A stretch of DNA of 64,000 bases, taken from Cranoglanis bouderius (lineage: Eukaryota > Chordata > Actinopteri > Siluriformes > Cranoglanididae). The notes beneath the pieces were generated by a model. It made no database searches. It was not told where the DNA came from and was given only the letters and a program-made list of their open reading frames with translations. The DNA lies in the NCBI GenBank assembly GCA_023630585.1, contig CM042540.1, positions 17,834,574-17,898,573 on the forward strand, in the 5' to 3' direction. Below are positions 24,185 to 32,240 of this stretch, in pieces; within the stretch, counting starts at the first letter, position 1; the number at the start of each line of letters is the position of its first letter. The translations under genes were made by a program, and so were the position numbers.

Positions 24185-24877
24185 TGTTAGGTCGCGCGAA
24201 AAGCGCGACTTCAATTACCAGAACCCTCACTCACACACTCCACACTACATTTCCCAGCAAGCTCGGCGGCCTACAAACATGGCCGCCAGGGACTACAACA
24301 CCCAAAACACCCACACACTACCACGGTCACAATCACTTTCCTTTTAATCCCGCACACCTGTCCTCAATCTGACCAGCACTGTATTTAAGGACTTTTGTGT
24401 TACAGGTTGGGCGCGAAGTATTGTTTTGTTTTCCCAAATCTTACCTTACTGAGCGATTGAATTCTGGACTGATTCTCACGGCATTGACCTTTAAGCTAAG
24501 TACCTTGGTTTCCGACTTCCTCTACAGCCCTCTTTCTGTTTACACATCTCGGTGATAATTTTACGTGCACTTGTGTCTGATTTTCTGTTAGCGCTGTGTA
24601 GTTAACACACTTTACATAGTGACCACTATTTATTTTAAGGGTGTTTATTTCTGGATGCTGTTTTTCCGTTTTTCCTTTCTGTTGTTAAGTGTGTGTTTTT
24701 CTTACTGCTAGCGCTAACGATTTTGAGAGTGTGTATAAACTTTGCCACGATATCCCGCGAAGACTCCAAGCCTTCTAAAAGCTTTTTTGTTACCCTGTGT
24801 CCTTTCCACATGTGTGCTGAATAAAGTGACGAAGTTTTGACCACAACTGTGTCCAGCCTACTTCTGGTGACATAACA
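24185..24877 (+). repeat. 5' LTR (693 bp)
   Basis: Begins TGTTAGGTCGCGCG and ends CTGGTGACATAACA. It carries a TATA-like GTATTTAAGG at about 24381 and an AATAAA at 24820-24825. A 7-bp-stem hairpin lies at 24191-24209. It differs from the 3' LTR at about seven positions by eye. Confidence 0.93.
24191..24209 (+). promoter_or_regulatory. CpG-rich hairpin at the start of U3
   Basis: GTCGCGC, loop GAAAA, GCGCGAC: a perfect 7-bp stem, kept unchanged in the 3' LTR at 27980-27998. Function unknown. Confidence 0.7.
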
Positions 24878-24894
24878 GAATACTTCGCCTCTAA

Positions 24895-27800
24895 ATGGAT
24901 GCAGCGGGGAAAGTAAGGGCACGCGCCATGCCACACCACGCCATGCCACGCCACGCCACATTTAAAATGCCTGCAAACAATTCAATTTTTTTCCCCCAAT
25001 GGACGTTTGTTTATCCCCCCGATGAGTTTGATGGCTTTTCCACCTGGCCACAGTGCTTCTGTTTGCAGGCACAGATTTATTTCCTGAGTTTGGAGGACCC
25101 CAAGCCCGACGAGGAACAATGGGTGGGGTTCCTCCTCTCTCGTTTGGTCGGCTCTGCTCGCCAATGGGCAGAGCTTCACCTTGCCAGTGGATCCATGAAG
25201 TTCAAAACAGTTTTGGGCTTTGTGGATCTTCTGGTCCAGGTGTTTGGAAGCCCAGACTTCCAACCCGACCTCAGGACCTTTTTGGGGAAGGACCGTCTGG
25301 GCGACCGACCTAACCACTCATTCCTGGAATATTATGGGGGTAAGCGGGCTAACGTGGCGGCCTGCTCCTCACATCCCCAAAACCAGGAGTGTTCCACCGA
25401 GGGATGCACCCGCCCAGCCGTCCTGCAGTGCCCCACCTGCAGGAACCAGGGAGTAAGGAGCAGCTTCTTCTGCTCCCAAAACTGTTTCAAGGGCAGCTGG
25501 CGGGTGCATAAGCGGCTCCACCAGCGGGCACCCTCAGAGCTCCAGCAGGAGACCCAACAGGAGGTCTTCTCAGCGGAGCTGCAACTGGAGGTTAACCAGG
25601 CGACCTCCAGCCCTGAGCTCCAGCCGGAGACCCAGCAGGAAGTCTCCACAGCGGAGCTGCAACTGGAGGTTAACATGGCGACCTCCAGCTCCGAGCTCCA
25701 GCCGGAGACCCAGCAGGAAGTCTCCACAACGGAGCTGCAACTGGAGGTTAACATGGCGACCTCCACCCCCGAGCTCCAGCAGGAGACCCAGCAGGAGGTC
25801 TTCTCAGCGGAGCTGCAACTGGAGGTTAACATGGCGACCTCCAGCCCCGAGCTCCAGCCGGAGACCCAGCAGGAAGTCTCCACAGCGGAGCTGCAACTGG
25901 AGGTTAACATGGCGACCTCCAGCCCCGAGCTCCAGCAGGAGACCCAGCAGGAGGTCTTCTCAGCGGAGCTGCAACTGGAGGTTAACCAGGCGACCTCCAG
26001 CCCCGAGCTCCAGCCGGAGACCCAGCAGGAAGTCTCCATCGCGGAGCTGCAACTGGAGGTTAACATGGCGACCTCCAGCCCCGAGCTCCAGCCAGAGACC
26101 CAGCAGGAAGTCTCCACAGCGGAGCTGCAACTGGAGGTTAACATGGCGACCTCCAGCCCCGAGCTCCAGCCGGAGACCCAGCAGGAGGTCTCCACAGCGG
26201 AGCTGCAACTGGAGGTTAACATGGCGACCTCCAGCCCCGAGCTCCAGCAGGAGACCCAGCAGGAGGTCTTCTCAGCGGAGCTGCAACTGGAGGTTAACCA
26301 GGCGACCTCCAGCCCCGAGCTCCAGCCGGAGACCCAGCAGGAAGTCTCCACAGCGGAGCTGCAACTGGAGGTTAACATGGCGACCTCCAGCCCCGAGCTC
26401 CAGCCGGAGACCCAGCAGGAAGTCTCCACAGCGGAACTGCAACTGGAGGTTAACCAGGCGACCTCCAGCCCCAAGCAGCAGCCAGCGAATAAAGAGGAAA
26501 CCTCTCCTGGCCTGCTCGTCTCAGAGGTTCTAGAAGAAACCTCCACTCCAAGCCCATGTCCAGATTTCACTCCTGCTCCCAATCCTGTTCTCAGTCCTGC
26601 TCCCAATCCAGTTCTCACCCTGGTTCCCAGTCCGGTTCATACTCCGGTTCTCAATCCTGTTCTCAGTCCTGCTTCCAATCCTGTTCTCAGTCCTGCTCCC
26701 AATCCAGTTCTCACCCTGGTTCCCAGTCCGGTTCCTACTCCGGTTCTCAGTCCTGCTCCCAATCCAATTCTCACCCTGGTTCCCAGTCCGGTTCCTACTC
26801 TGGTTCTCGATCCTGTTCCCAGTCCGGTTCCTACTCCGGTTCCCAATCCTGTTCTCAGTCCTGCTCCCCATCCAGTTCTCAGTCCTGCTCCCAATCCAGT
26901 TCTCGATCCTGTTCCCAGTCCGGTTCCTACTCCGGTTCTCAATCCTGCTCCCAATCCAGTTCTCGATCCTGTTCCCAGTCCGGTTCCTACTCCGGTTCCC
27001 AATCCTGCTCCCAGTCCGGTTCCCAATCCTGCTCCCAGTCCGGTTCCCAATCCTGTTCTCAGTCCGGTTCCCAATCCTGTTCTCAGTCCGGTTCCCAATC
27101 CTGTTCTCAGTCCGGCTCCCAGTCCGGCTCCCAGTCCGGCTCCCAGTCCTGTTCTCAATCCGGTTCCAAGCCCCATTACCAATCATTTCCCAAGTCCAGT
27201 TTCTGACTTTTATGAGGGCTACATGGGTTTAATTTCGGGATGGGTGTTAGCCCTCCTCCTCAGTGCAGAGGGTGTTTTCACTCCCAGCTCCACTCATAAC
27301 CCAGCTCACTCCTCAGTCTCCAGCCCTGTCTCCTCCTCAGTCTCCAGCCCTGTCTCCTCCTCAGTCTCCAGCCCTGTCTCCTCCTCAGTCTCCAGCCCTG
27401 TCTCCTCCTCAGTCTCCAGCCCTGTCTCCTCCTCAGTCTCCAACCCAACTCACTCCACTATTTCCAACCCAACTCACTCCACTATCTCCTCCTCTGTTTC
27501 CAACCCTGTCTCCTCCTCTGTCTCCAACCCAACTCACTCCACTGTCTCTAATCCAGGAGCTGAAGCAGGTTCCAGGCAGAGCGCCAGGTCACGCGCGGCT
27601 CGGAGATCCGGGCCCAGCACCAGGTCACGCGCAGCTCGGAGTTCCAGGCCGAGCACCAGGTCACGCGCAGCTCGGAGTTCCAGGCCGAGCACCAGGTCAC
27701 GCGCAGCTCGGAGACCCAGGCCGAGCACCAGGTCACGCGCAACCCCGAGATCCAGGCCGAGCACAAGTCCTCGTCCAAGTCCTCGTCCAAGTCCTCGTCC

Positions 27801-28161
27801 AAGTCCTCGTCCAAGTCCTCGTCACGACACGGTCGACTCTGGCTTCGGGACATTAAATTGCACCAGCCTCGGTTCCAGGGGAGCAGATGTGCTAATCTTG
27901 CCCAGGGGTCCGGGTCCGCCAGAACGGACAAAACTTGCGGCGCGTCGGGAGCCGCGCCTTTGGGGGGGGGCTCTGTTAGGTCGCGCGAAAAGCGCGACTT
28001 CAATTACCAGAACCCTCACTCACACACTCCACACTACATTTCCCAGCAAGCTCGGCAGCCTACGAACATGGCCGCCAGGGACTACAACACCCAAAACACC
28101 CACACACTACCACGGTCACAATCACTTTCCTTTTAATCCCGCACACCTGTCCTCAATCTGA
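24895..28161 (+). CDS. Gag-like / METAP1-type zinc finger / tandem-repeat fusion protein of the LTR element
   Basis: 1088 codons. From about residue 25 (MPANNS) to 148 it resembles Ty3/gypsy Gag: YPPDEFDGFSTWPQCFCLQA, DEEQWVGFLLSRLVGSARQW, then FGSPDFQPDLR and FLEYYGG. Residues 166-209 form a C6H2 zinc finger with ligands C166, C171, C179, C182, C193, C197, H205 and H209. Its spacing and core words (LQCPTC, FFCSQNCFKGSW) match the N-terminal finger of methionine aminopeptidase 1. Residues 215-526 are twelve 26-residue repeats. Then follow Pro/Val-rich, Ser/Val-rich, Arg/Ser-rich and RPSP repeats. The stop codon lies inside the 3' LTR. No CCHC knuckle and no pol domains. The start may be M1 or M25 (24967). 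Function beyond Gag-like is unknown. Confidence 0.75.
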   Translation: MDAAGKVRARAMPHHAMPRHATFKMPANNSIFFPQWTFVYPPDEFDGFSTWPQCFCLQAQIYFLSLEDPKPDEEQWVGFLLSRLVGSARQWAELHLASGSMKFKTVLGFVDLLVQVFGSPDFQPDLRTFLGKDRLGDRPNHSFLEYYGGKRANVAACSSHPQNQECSTEGCTRPAVLQCPTCRNQGVRSSFFCSQNCFKGSWRVHKRLHQRAPSELQQETQQEVFSAELQLEVNQATSSPELQPETQQEVSTAELQLEVNMATSSSELQPETQQEVSTTELQLEVNMATSTPELQQETQQEVFSAELQLEVNMATSSPELQPETQQEVSTAELQLEVNMATSSPELQQETQQEVFSAELQLEVNQATSSPELQPETQQEVSIAELQLEVNMATSSPELQPETQQEVSTAELQLEVNMATSSPELQPETQQEVSTAELQLEVNMATSSPELQQETQQEVFSAELQLEVNQATSSPELQPETQQEVSTAELQLEVNMATSSPELQPETQQEVSTAELQLEVNQATSSPKQQPANKEETSPGLLVSEVLEETSTPSPCPDFTPAPNPVLSPAPNPVLTLVPSPVHTPVLNPVLSPASNPVLSPAPNPVLTLVPSPVPTPVLSPAPNPILTLVPSPVPTLVLDPVPSPVPTPVPNPVLSPAPHPVLSPAPNPVLDPVPSPVPTPVLNPAPNPVLDPVPSPVPTPVPNPAPSPVPNPAPSPVPNPVLSPVPNPVLSPVPNPVLSPAPSPAPSPAPSPVLNPVPSPITNHFPSPVSDFYEGYMGLISGWVLALLLSAEGVFTPSSTHNPAHSSVSSPVSSSVSSPVSSSVSSPVSSSVSSPVSSSVSSPVSSSVSNPTHSTISNPTHSTISSSVSNPVSSSVSNPTHSTVSNPGAEAGSRQSARSRAARRSGPSTRSRAARSSRPSTRSRAARSSRPSTRSRAARRPRPSTRSRATPRSRPSTSPRPSPRPSPRPSPRPSPRHDTVDSGFGTLNCTSLGSRGADVLILPRGPGPPERTKLAARREPRLWGGALLGRAKSATSITRTLTHTLHTTFPSKLGSLRTWPPGTTTPKTPTHYHGHNHFPFNPAHLSSI
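25390..25521 (+). other. METAP1-type C6H2 zinc-finger segment captured in the LTR element
   Basis: The segment encodes C-x4-C-x7-C-x2-C-x10-C-x3-C-x7-H-x3-H, the same ligand spacing as the ribosome-associating finger at the N-terminus of eukaryotic METAP1. It continues without any intron between Gag-like residues and the repeats. It occupies the place where a Gag nucleocapsid CCHC knuckle would be expected. Confidence 0.8.
25537..26472 (+). repeat. Twelve 78-bp tandem repeats, no indels
   Basis: 12 x 78 = 936 bases exactly. Each unit encodes ELQ(P/Q)ETQQEV..AELQ then LEVN(M/Q)ATSSP. Two unit types alternate: Q-type (ELQQ..FSA) at positions 1, 4, 6 and 10, and P-type (ELQP..S-x-A/T) elsewhere. 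The repeat is acidic, Glu/Gln-rich and likely coiled-coil or disordered. Confidence 0.97.
26565..27200 (+). repeat. 12-bp-periodic Pro/Val-rich coding minisatellite
   Basis: Units such as CCTGTTCTCAGT, CCTGCTCCCAAT and CCGGTTCCCAGT encode (N/S)P(V/A)(L/P) tetrapeptides, about 50 in a row. All lengths are multiples of three, so the frame is kept. Confidence 0.93.
27310..27545 (+). repeat. 24-bp Ser/Val-rich coding repeat
   Basis: TCCTCCTCAGTCTCCAGCCC-type units encode SSVSSPVS. About five clean copies are followed by diverged NPTHSTIS units. Confidence 0.9.
27575..27826 (+). repeat. 36-bp Arg/Ser-rich repeat followed by 12-bp RPSP repeat
   Basis: About five 36-bp units encode (P)STRSRAARSSR. 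Then several 12-bp units (CCTCGTCCAAGT) encode PRPS. The region is strongly basic, in contrast to the acidic 78-bp block. Confidence 0.9.
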
Positions 28162-28666
28162 CCAGCACTGTATTTAAGGACTTTTGTGTTACAGGTGGGG
28201 CGCGAAGTATTGTTTTGTTTTCCCAAATCTTACCTTACTGAGCGATTGAATTCTGGACTGATTCTCACGGCATTGACCTTTAAGCTAAGTACCTTGGTTT
28301 CCGACTTCCTCTACAGCCCTCTTTCTGTTTACACATCTCGGTGATAATTTTACGTGCACTTGTGTCTGATTTTCTGTTAGCGCTGTGTAGTTAACACACT
28401 TTACGTAGTGACCACTATTTATGTTAAGGGTGTTTATTTCTGGATGCTGTTTTTCCGTTTTTCCTTTCTGTTGTTAAGTGTGTGTTTTTCTTACTGCTAG
28501 CGCTAACGATTTTGAGAGTGTGTATAAACTTTGCCACGATATCCCGCGAAGACTCGAAGCCTTCTAAAAGCTTTTTTGTTACCCTGTGTCCTTTCCACAT
28601 GTGTGCTGAATAAAGTGACGAAGTTTTGACCGCAACTGTGTCCAGCCTACTTCTGGTGACATAACA
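27974..28666 (+). repeat. 3' LTR (693 bp)
   Basis: Same length as the 5' LTR. It holds the stop codon of the internal ORF (28159-28161) and AATAAA at 28609-28614, and is followed by the target copy CTCAG. Confidence 0.93.
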
Positions 28667-28671
28667 CTCAG

Positions 28672-29992
28672 AGCCTCTCTAAAGATAAACTCTTGCAAGT
28701 GTGCTCTCTTATCTTTGATGGCTTGGTTCCTGGTCAACATTATATAGAGTTCTCTATAGTTTTCAGTGAAATTGAACTTCAATGGTATGAACACAGATCC
28801 ATTAGTGATAGGCAGATATTGGATTACTTACACTTTGTGAGAGTCAGATGCTCTTCCCCCGTGAATGTCAATTTCAACCCCTTTTGCATCACTAAGAGAA
28901 ACAGTTCATCCAGCAGATGAAAATACTCCTCTACTGCAGAAGGAAGTCATCCACATAACAGAGTAAAACAGAGGAGGAGGAGTACAGGGACCATTCTGGT
29001 GGTGTTCCAGATGCACTGAATGTCCTCAAGTAAAAAGAGAAAGATTATATTTATAATGTCTCTGCAGATCAGCTGTGCCAACATGATGAACTGTGCATTT
29101 TTGCACAGTTATGTTTACTAAATCTCTTTATGCTTCTTAAGGAGATTGCAAAAGCGAGGAGGGAGACCAAATTATACTCCCTGCTGTTTTTAATACTGAA
29201 AACAGACTGAGCTTCTGAAATTGCCTCAATTGGACTGTGAGAAATTTCTTTTTGCCTCAACATATTGTTTGCATAATATATCAAATCACAATGTTTTCTC
29301 ATGAAATATGAAATGAAATGTTCTCAGATGTTGCAAGAGAACCACCATGGATCATTGGAGCATTGCTGCTCACAGGTTTAAAACCACTGGTTTATATTAT
29401 ATCTTGTCTCTGGTGTTGATTGCCTGATTGTTAAAAAAACATACCTTTTTAGTATCACATGGACAAAAAATGCAGAAATTCTTTGCTTGCAGAGCCCCTT
29501 GTCTGAAATTAGTGCCACTTTTCTAAAATGCCAGCGTATGCTTGAAAGTCTTTAGGTGGCTATAAGTGCTGAAACTGCCACTGCTGCCCTGGTGAAGGCT
29601 CTAAATTGTTCTGTGTGGGTGTTTAAGCTTTTGTTGACTGATCTGGGCACAGTGTAACCCAAATTTACCCAGCAGGGCCCTAACCTTCATCTGCGCTCTT
29701 ACTGACCAGAATGACTAACAGGCTGTCAGGATTCCCACAGAGTTCCCAGCATGCAGCTGCTCTTTGAAAAGGAATAATATTGAAATGTTATCCATTTTAA
29801 TTGCAGTCATGGCACCAAGGTGATGATTTTATTATCAGTCTTTAGTAGTCATGCACACTGTATTGATTATGCAATTATTATAAATGGATGGGATGTTTCT
29901 TTCATGGTTACTAAAGTTTACTCTTAAGCATGAATGTAAATGTGGAAGTTGATAGATTTACAGTAACTGGTATCTTTTATCTGCATTTTCAG
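28672..29992 (+). other. Stretch without recognised feature
   Basis: Unique-looking AT-rich sequence between the LTR element and a candidate exon; no mobile element recognised. Confidence 0.5.
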
Positions 29993-30204
29993 TGTAGTGA
30001 CAGGATACTGCATGCTGGAAGAGGAAGCACCTGAGACTGTTCCCAGCTGTTTATCCACAGACACAGAGCTCAAAAGAAAGGGGGGTTCCGAGAATATACT
30101 GAAGTGCAGGGAGGACCACAATTACCTGCGTCTGGTGTCCTCACAAGGAAGTGATCAGCTTCAGATCCTGGACTGTAGGTCAGCTTCAGATCCCGGACTG
30201 AATG
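29993..30204 (+). CDS. Candidate exon of unknown gene or pitpnm3 3' end
   Basis: It is bounded by a good acceptor (CTGCATTTTCAG) and donor (ATG/GTAAGA). One frame is open across all 212 bases (..GYCMLEEEAPETVPSCLSTD.., HNYLRLVSSQGSDQLQILDC). It leaves in phase 1, and the next candidate exon at 31981 continues that frame for 19 codons to a stop. I do not recognise the protein. It could be an exon of another + strand gene, or a non-coding exon joined to the pitpnm3 donor at 18056, in which case the open frame is chance. A 20-base phrase (GTCAGCTTCAGATCCCGGAC) near the end nearly repeats the preceding one. Confidence 0.35.
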
Positions 30205-31980
30205 GTAAGACCTTGGCAAGTAGATCTATCAGTCAGTAAGACTTGAATTCTCAGTCACTTGATTCAGTAGTATTCTGTAGTCACCAAGAAAAATGCAAAA
30301 CACCTGAAAACGCTTTAAAAAAAGTTAAAAATAAAAATTAAAAAAACAGCTAGCATGCTTCTTTTGTTTCAGTGGGGAGAAGCTGTAATTAGTGAAGGTG
30401 TTTATACTGAATGGGAGCAACAAATATAAACAAAAACATGACAGTTTTCAGAGTGCATGCAAGAAATTATGGTTATTATTCATAGGGAATGAGCTTTCAG
30501 TAACTGTAATGCTACAGCACACAAATACATCCTATACAATTGTGTGCTTCTAATTTCTTCAATAGTTTGGGGAAGACTCACTTTTGGGTCTGGTAGTCAG
30601 GTGTCCTTGGTCATATAGTGTGTGTAGTGGCCAATGTTGTAGAAATTTTGGGGAGAAATTTGTCCTGTCTAGGGTTCTCAATTCTAGTCATATATATTCA
30701 CTGTCATGCTCTGAGCCTTTCAGTTTTTTATTAAAACAGATTACAATTTGCAATTCTGCACCCAAACAGCAAGATCGATACCCCAATTTCATTGACCATT
30801 TATTGTATTTTTTTTTATTGTATTTTAATTTGCCATGTGTTCACTGTTTGGCATGTGTCCGCTGGCTGAGATTGCTTTTGAAGTGTGTGCAAACTCCATC
30901 TATCTGGCACAGCACAAGCGTGCACGTGCACAGTGATGGAGCGTACTTACTGCCTCATTCTGCGGAGCACTTATAGATGGGAAATCTTATGATCGATGCA
31001 TTCAAAGTGTGATCACTGCAGTAAACCCCAGTAAACAGCTACAGCAATTCAAGTCCTTCAGTACCGCCCTTCAGAAATGCTTCATTTGCTGCAGTTCATG
31101 TGCTGGTTATGTTCAGCTCTGTAACTTTTTTTTACATGCACACACACAAGACACATTCCCTCAGCCAGGGCCCCAGAGCAAAAATACCACCCTGGGCCCT
31201 GCCCACCACTTCAGATTGTGTTTCCTACAACCAGTATTTTACATTAGGCCTAAATGCACTTCAAACATTGGTGCCATTTTATATGTAAATATTAACACTA
31301 CTGTATTTATCAGGGCTTTAAGGTCTCTAATACTCTATGCATTCTCTAGCACACCCACTGCATCATCATCACTGTAAACAGAATTGAGATGGTATAATGT
31401 GCAAGATCTTTGTCTTGGAGAGTCCTTGATGTTGTAAAGAAAAAAAAAGTGTTTGGAAAATGTTCTTTAACATTCCTAGGTGAGAGCTGAGGTCTGTCCA
31501 CTCAGCATATGAAATATGCGATGTGGGAGGATTGCTTTAGACATGATTCTGAATTAAACACTGAAAGAGACAAGGTTGTTGAATGTCATCAGTAACACTC
31601 GTACTGTAAACATCTTAAATTTCCAAGGAACTGTGTTTACCATCAGAGGTTAAACTCCTTCACAGATGTGAAATTATTATTGATGGTTGGTTAAATGACA
31701 AATTATTATACTTGCAAAGGCAGTGAACTCTTCTGAGTGCTTGTCTATTCCATTTTGCCACTTCCATTCTGTGTGCATGGCACACATAGAGTGCAGTGAG
31801 TTTGAGTGTCTGGTTCAGCTCTTTCCTACAGAGTGGAAGAAAAGGCAGCCATGGGTCTTTACTTCAGCTTTTGGATTAACTGACAATTATTGATTAGTGA
31901 ACTATTTTAAGATACTGTGATCTTTGGCAAACCAATAGGTGAGCTTGTGTTTTTGCTCTATTTATTCCATCTCCATGTAG
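30205..31980 (+). other. Putative intron
   Basis: No mobile element or exon seen; several random short ORFs only. Confidence 0.4.
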
Positions 31981-32240
31981 CTGCAGAGCCGATGATGGAG
32001 GCAAGAGCTGATGTGAGAGCAGAGTGTCCAGTATATTTGTGAGGAAGATGCAGTGGCTGTCATTACGCCATCCTCACCATTAGTATGTAGAGGCCACTTT
32101 CATCATTTTGACCAGCCAATGTCCTTCTTCTGTGTCGCAGCACTGTGGTCAATAAGAACTCTTCATTTTTGGTACTTTTTCCCTTAGCCTAACAACAGTA
32201 ATTTTTAAAAAATATTTCAATAAAATTTTAGTATGTATTT
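31981..32240 (+). other. Candidate terminal exon with polyadenylation signal
   Basis: The acceptor is CTCCATGTAG/CTGCAG. In the frame set by the previous candidate exon it reads AAEPMMEARADVRAECPVYL, then TGA at 32040-32042. AATAAA follows at 32219-32224. The exact 3' end is not determinable. Confidence 0.35.

Larger units (their letters stand above)
24185..28666 (+). mobile_element. Young non-autonomous LTR retrotransposon with Gag-zinc finger ORF
   Basis: Complete 4482-bp element. It has two 693-bp LTRs, each starting TGTTAGG and ending TAACA, and a perfect 5-bp target duplication CTCAG at 24180-24184 and 28667-28671. A G-rich polypurine tract (TTTGGGGGGGGGG, about 27958-27970) precedes the 3' LTR. 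I did not find a TGG-type primer binding site just after the 5' LTR; the sequence there is GAATACTTCGCC. The interior has one long ORF and no protease, reverse transcriptase, RNase H or integrase, so it must borrow these. The Gag-like part suggests a Ty3/gypsy relative. Few LTR differences mean recent insertion. Confidence 0.93.

Noticed and set aside
24878..24900. A canonical tRNA primer binding site after the 5' LTR
   Set aside because: The sequence does not begin TGG and I could not match it to a tRNA 3' end from memory; left unassigned.
25537..26472. CRISPR-like or satellite array
   Set aside because: The units are contiguous with no spacers, lie in a eukaryotic genome, and are in frame with a Gag-like ORF.
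25332..27186. Long minus-strand and alternate-frame ORFs (up to 428 codons, Cys/Ser- or Gly/Thr-rich)
   Set aside because: They are shadows of the in-frame tandem repeats: a repeat whose unit length is a multiple of three keeps any stop-free frame open. No domain or start context supports them.
30584..30976. 130-codon + strand ORF as a gene
   Set aside because: No recognisable motif, no splice-site logic, composition like neighbouring non-coding DNA.
31009..31377. 122-codon ORF as a gene
   Set aside because: No family resemblance and an overlapping alternate-frame ORF of similar quality; most likely chance.
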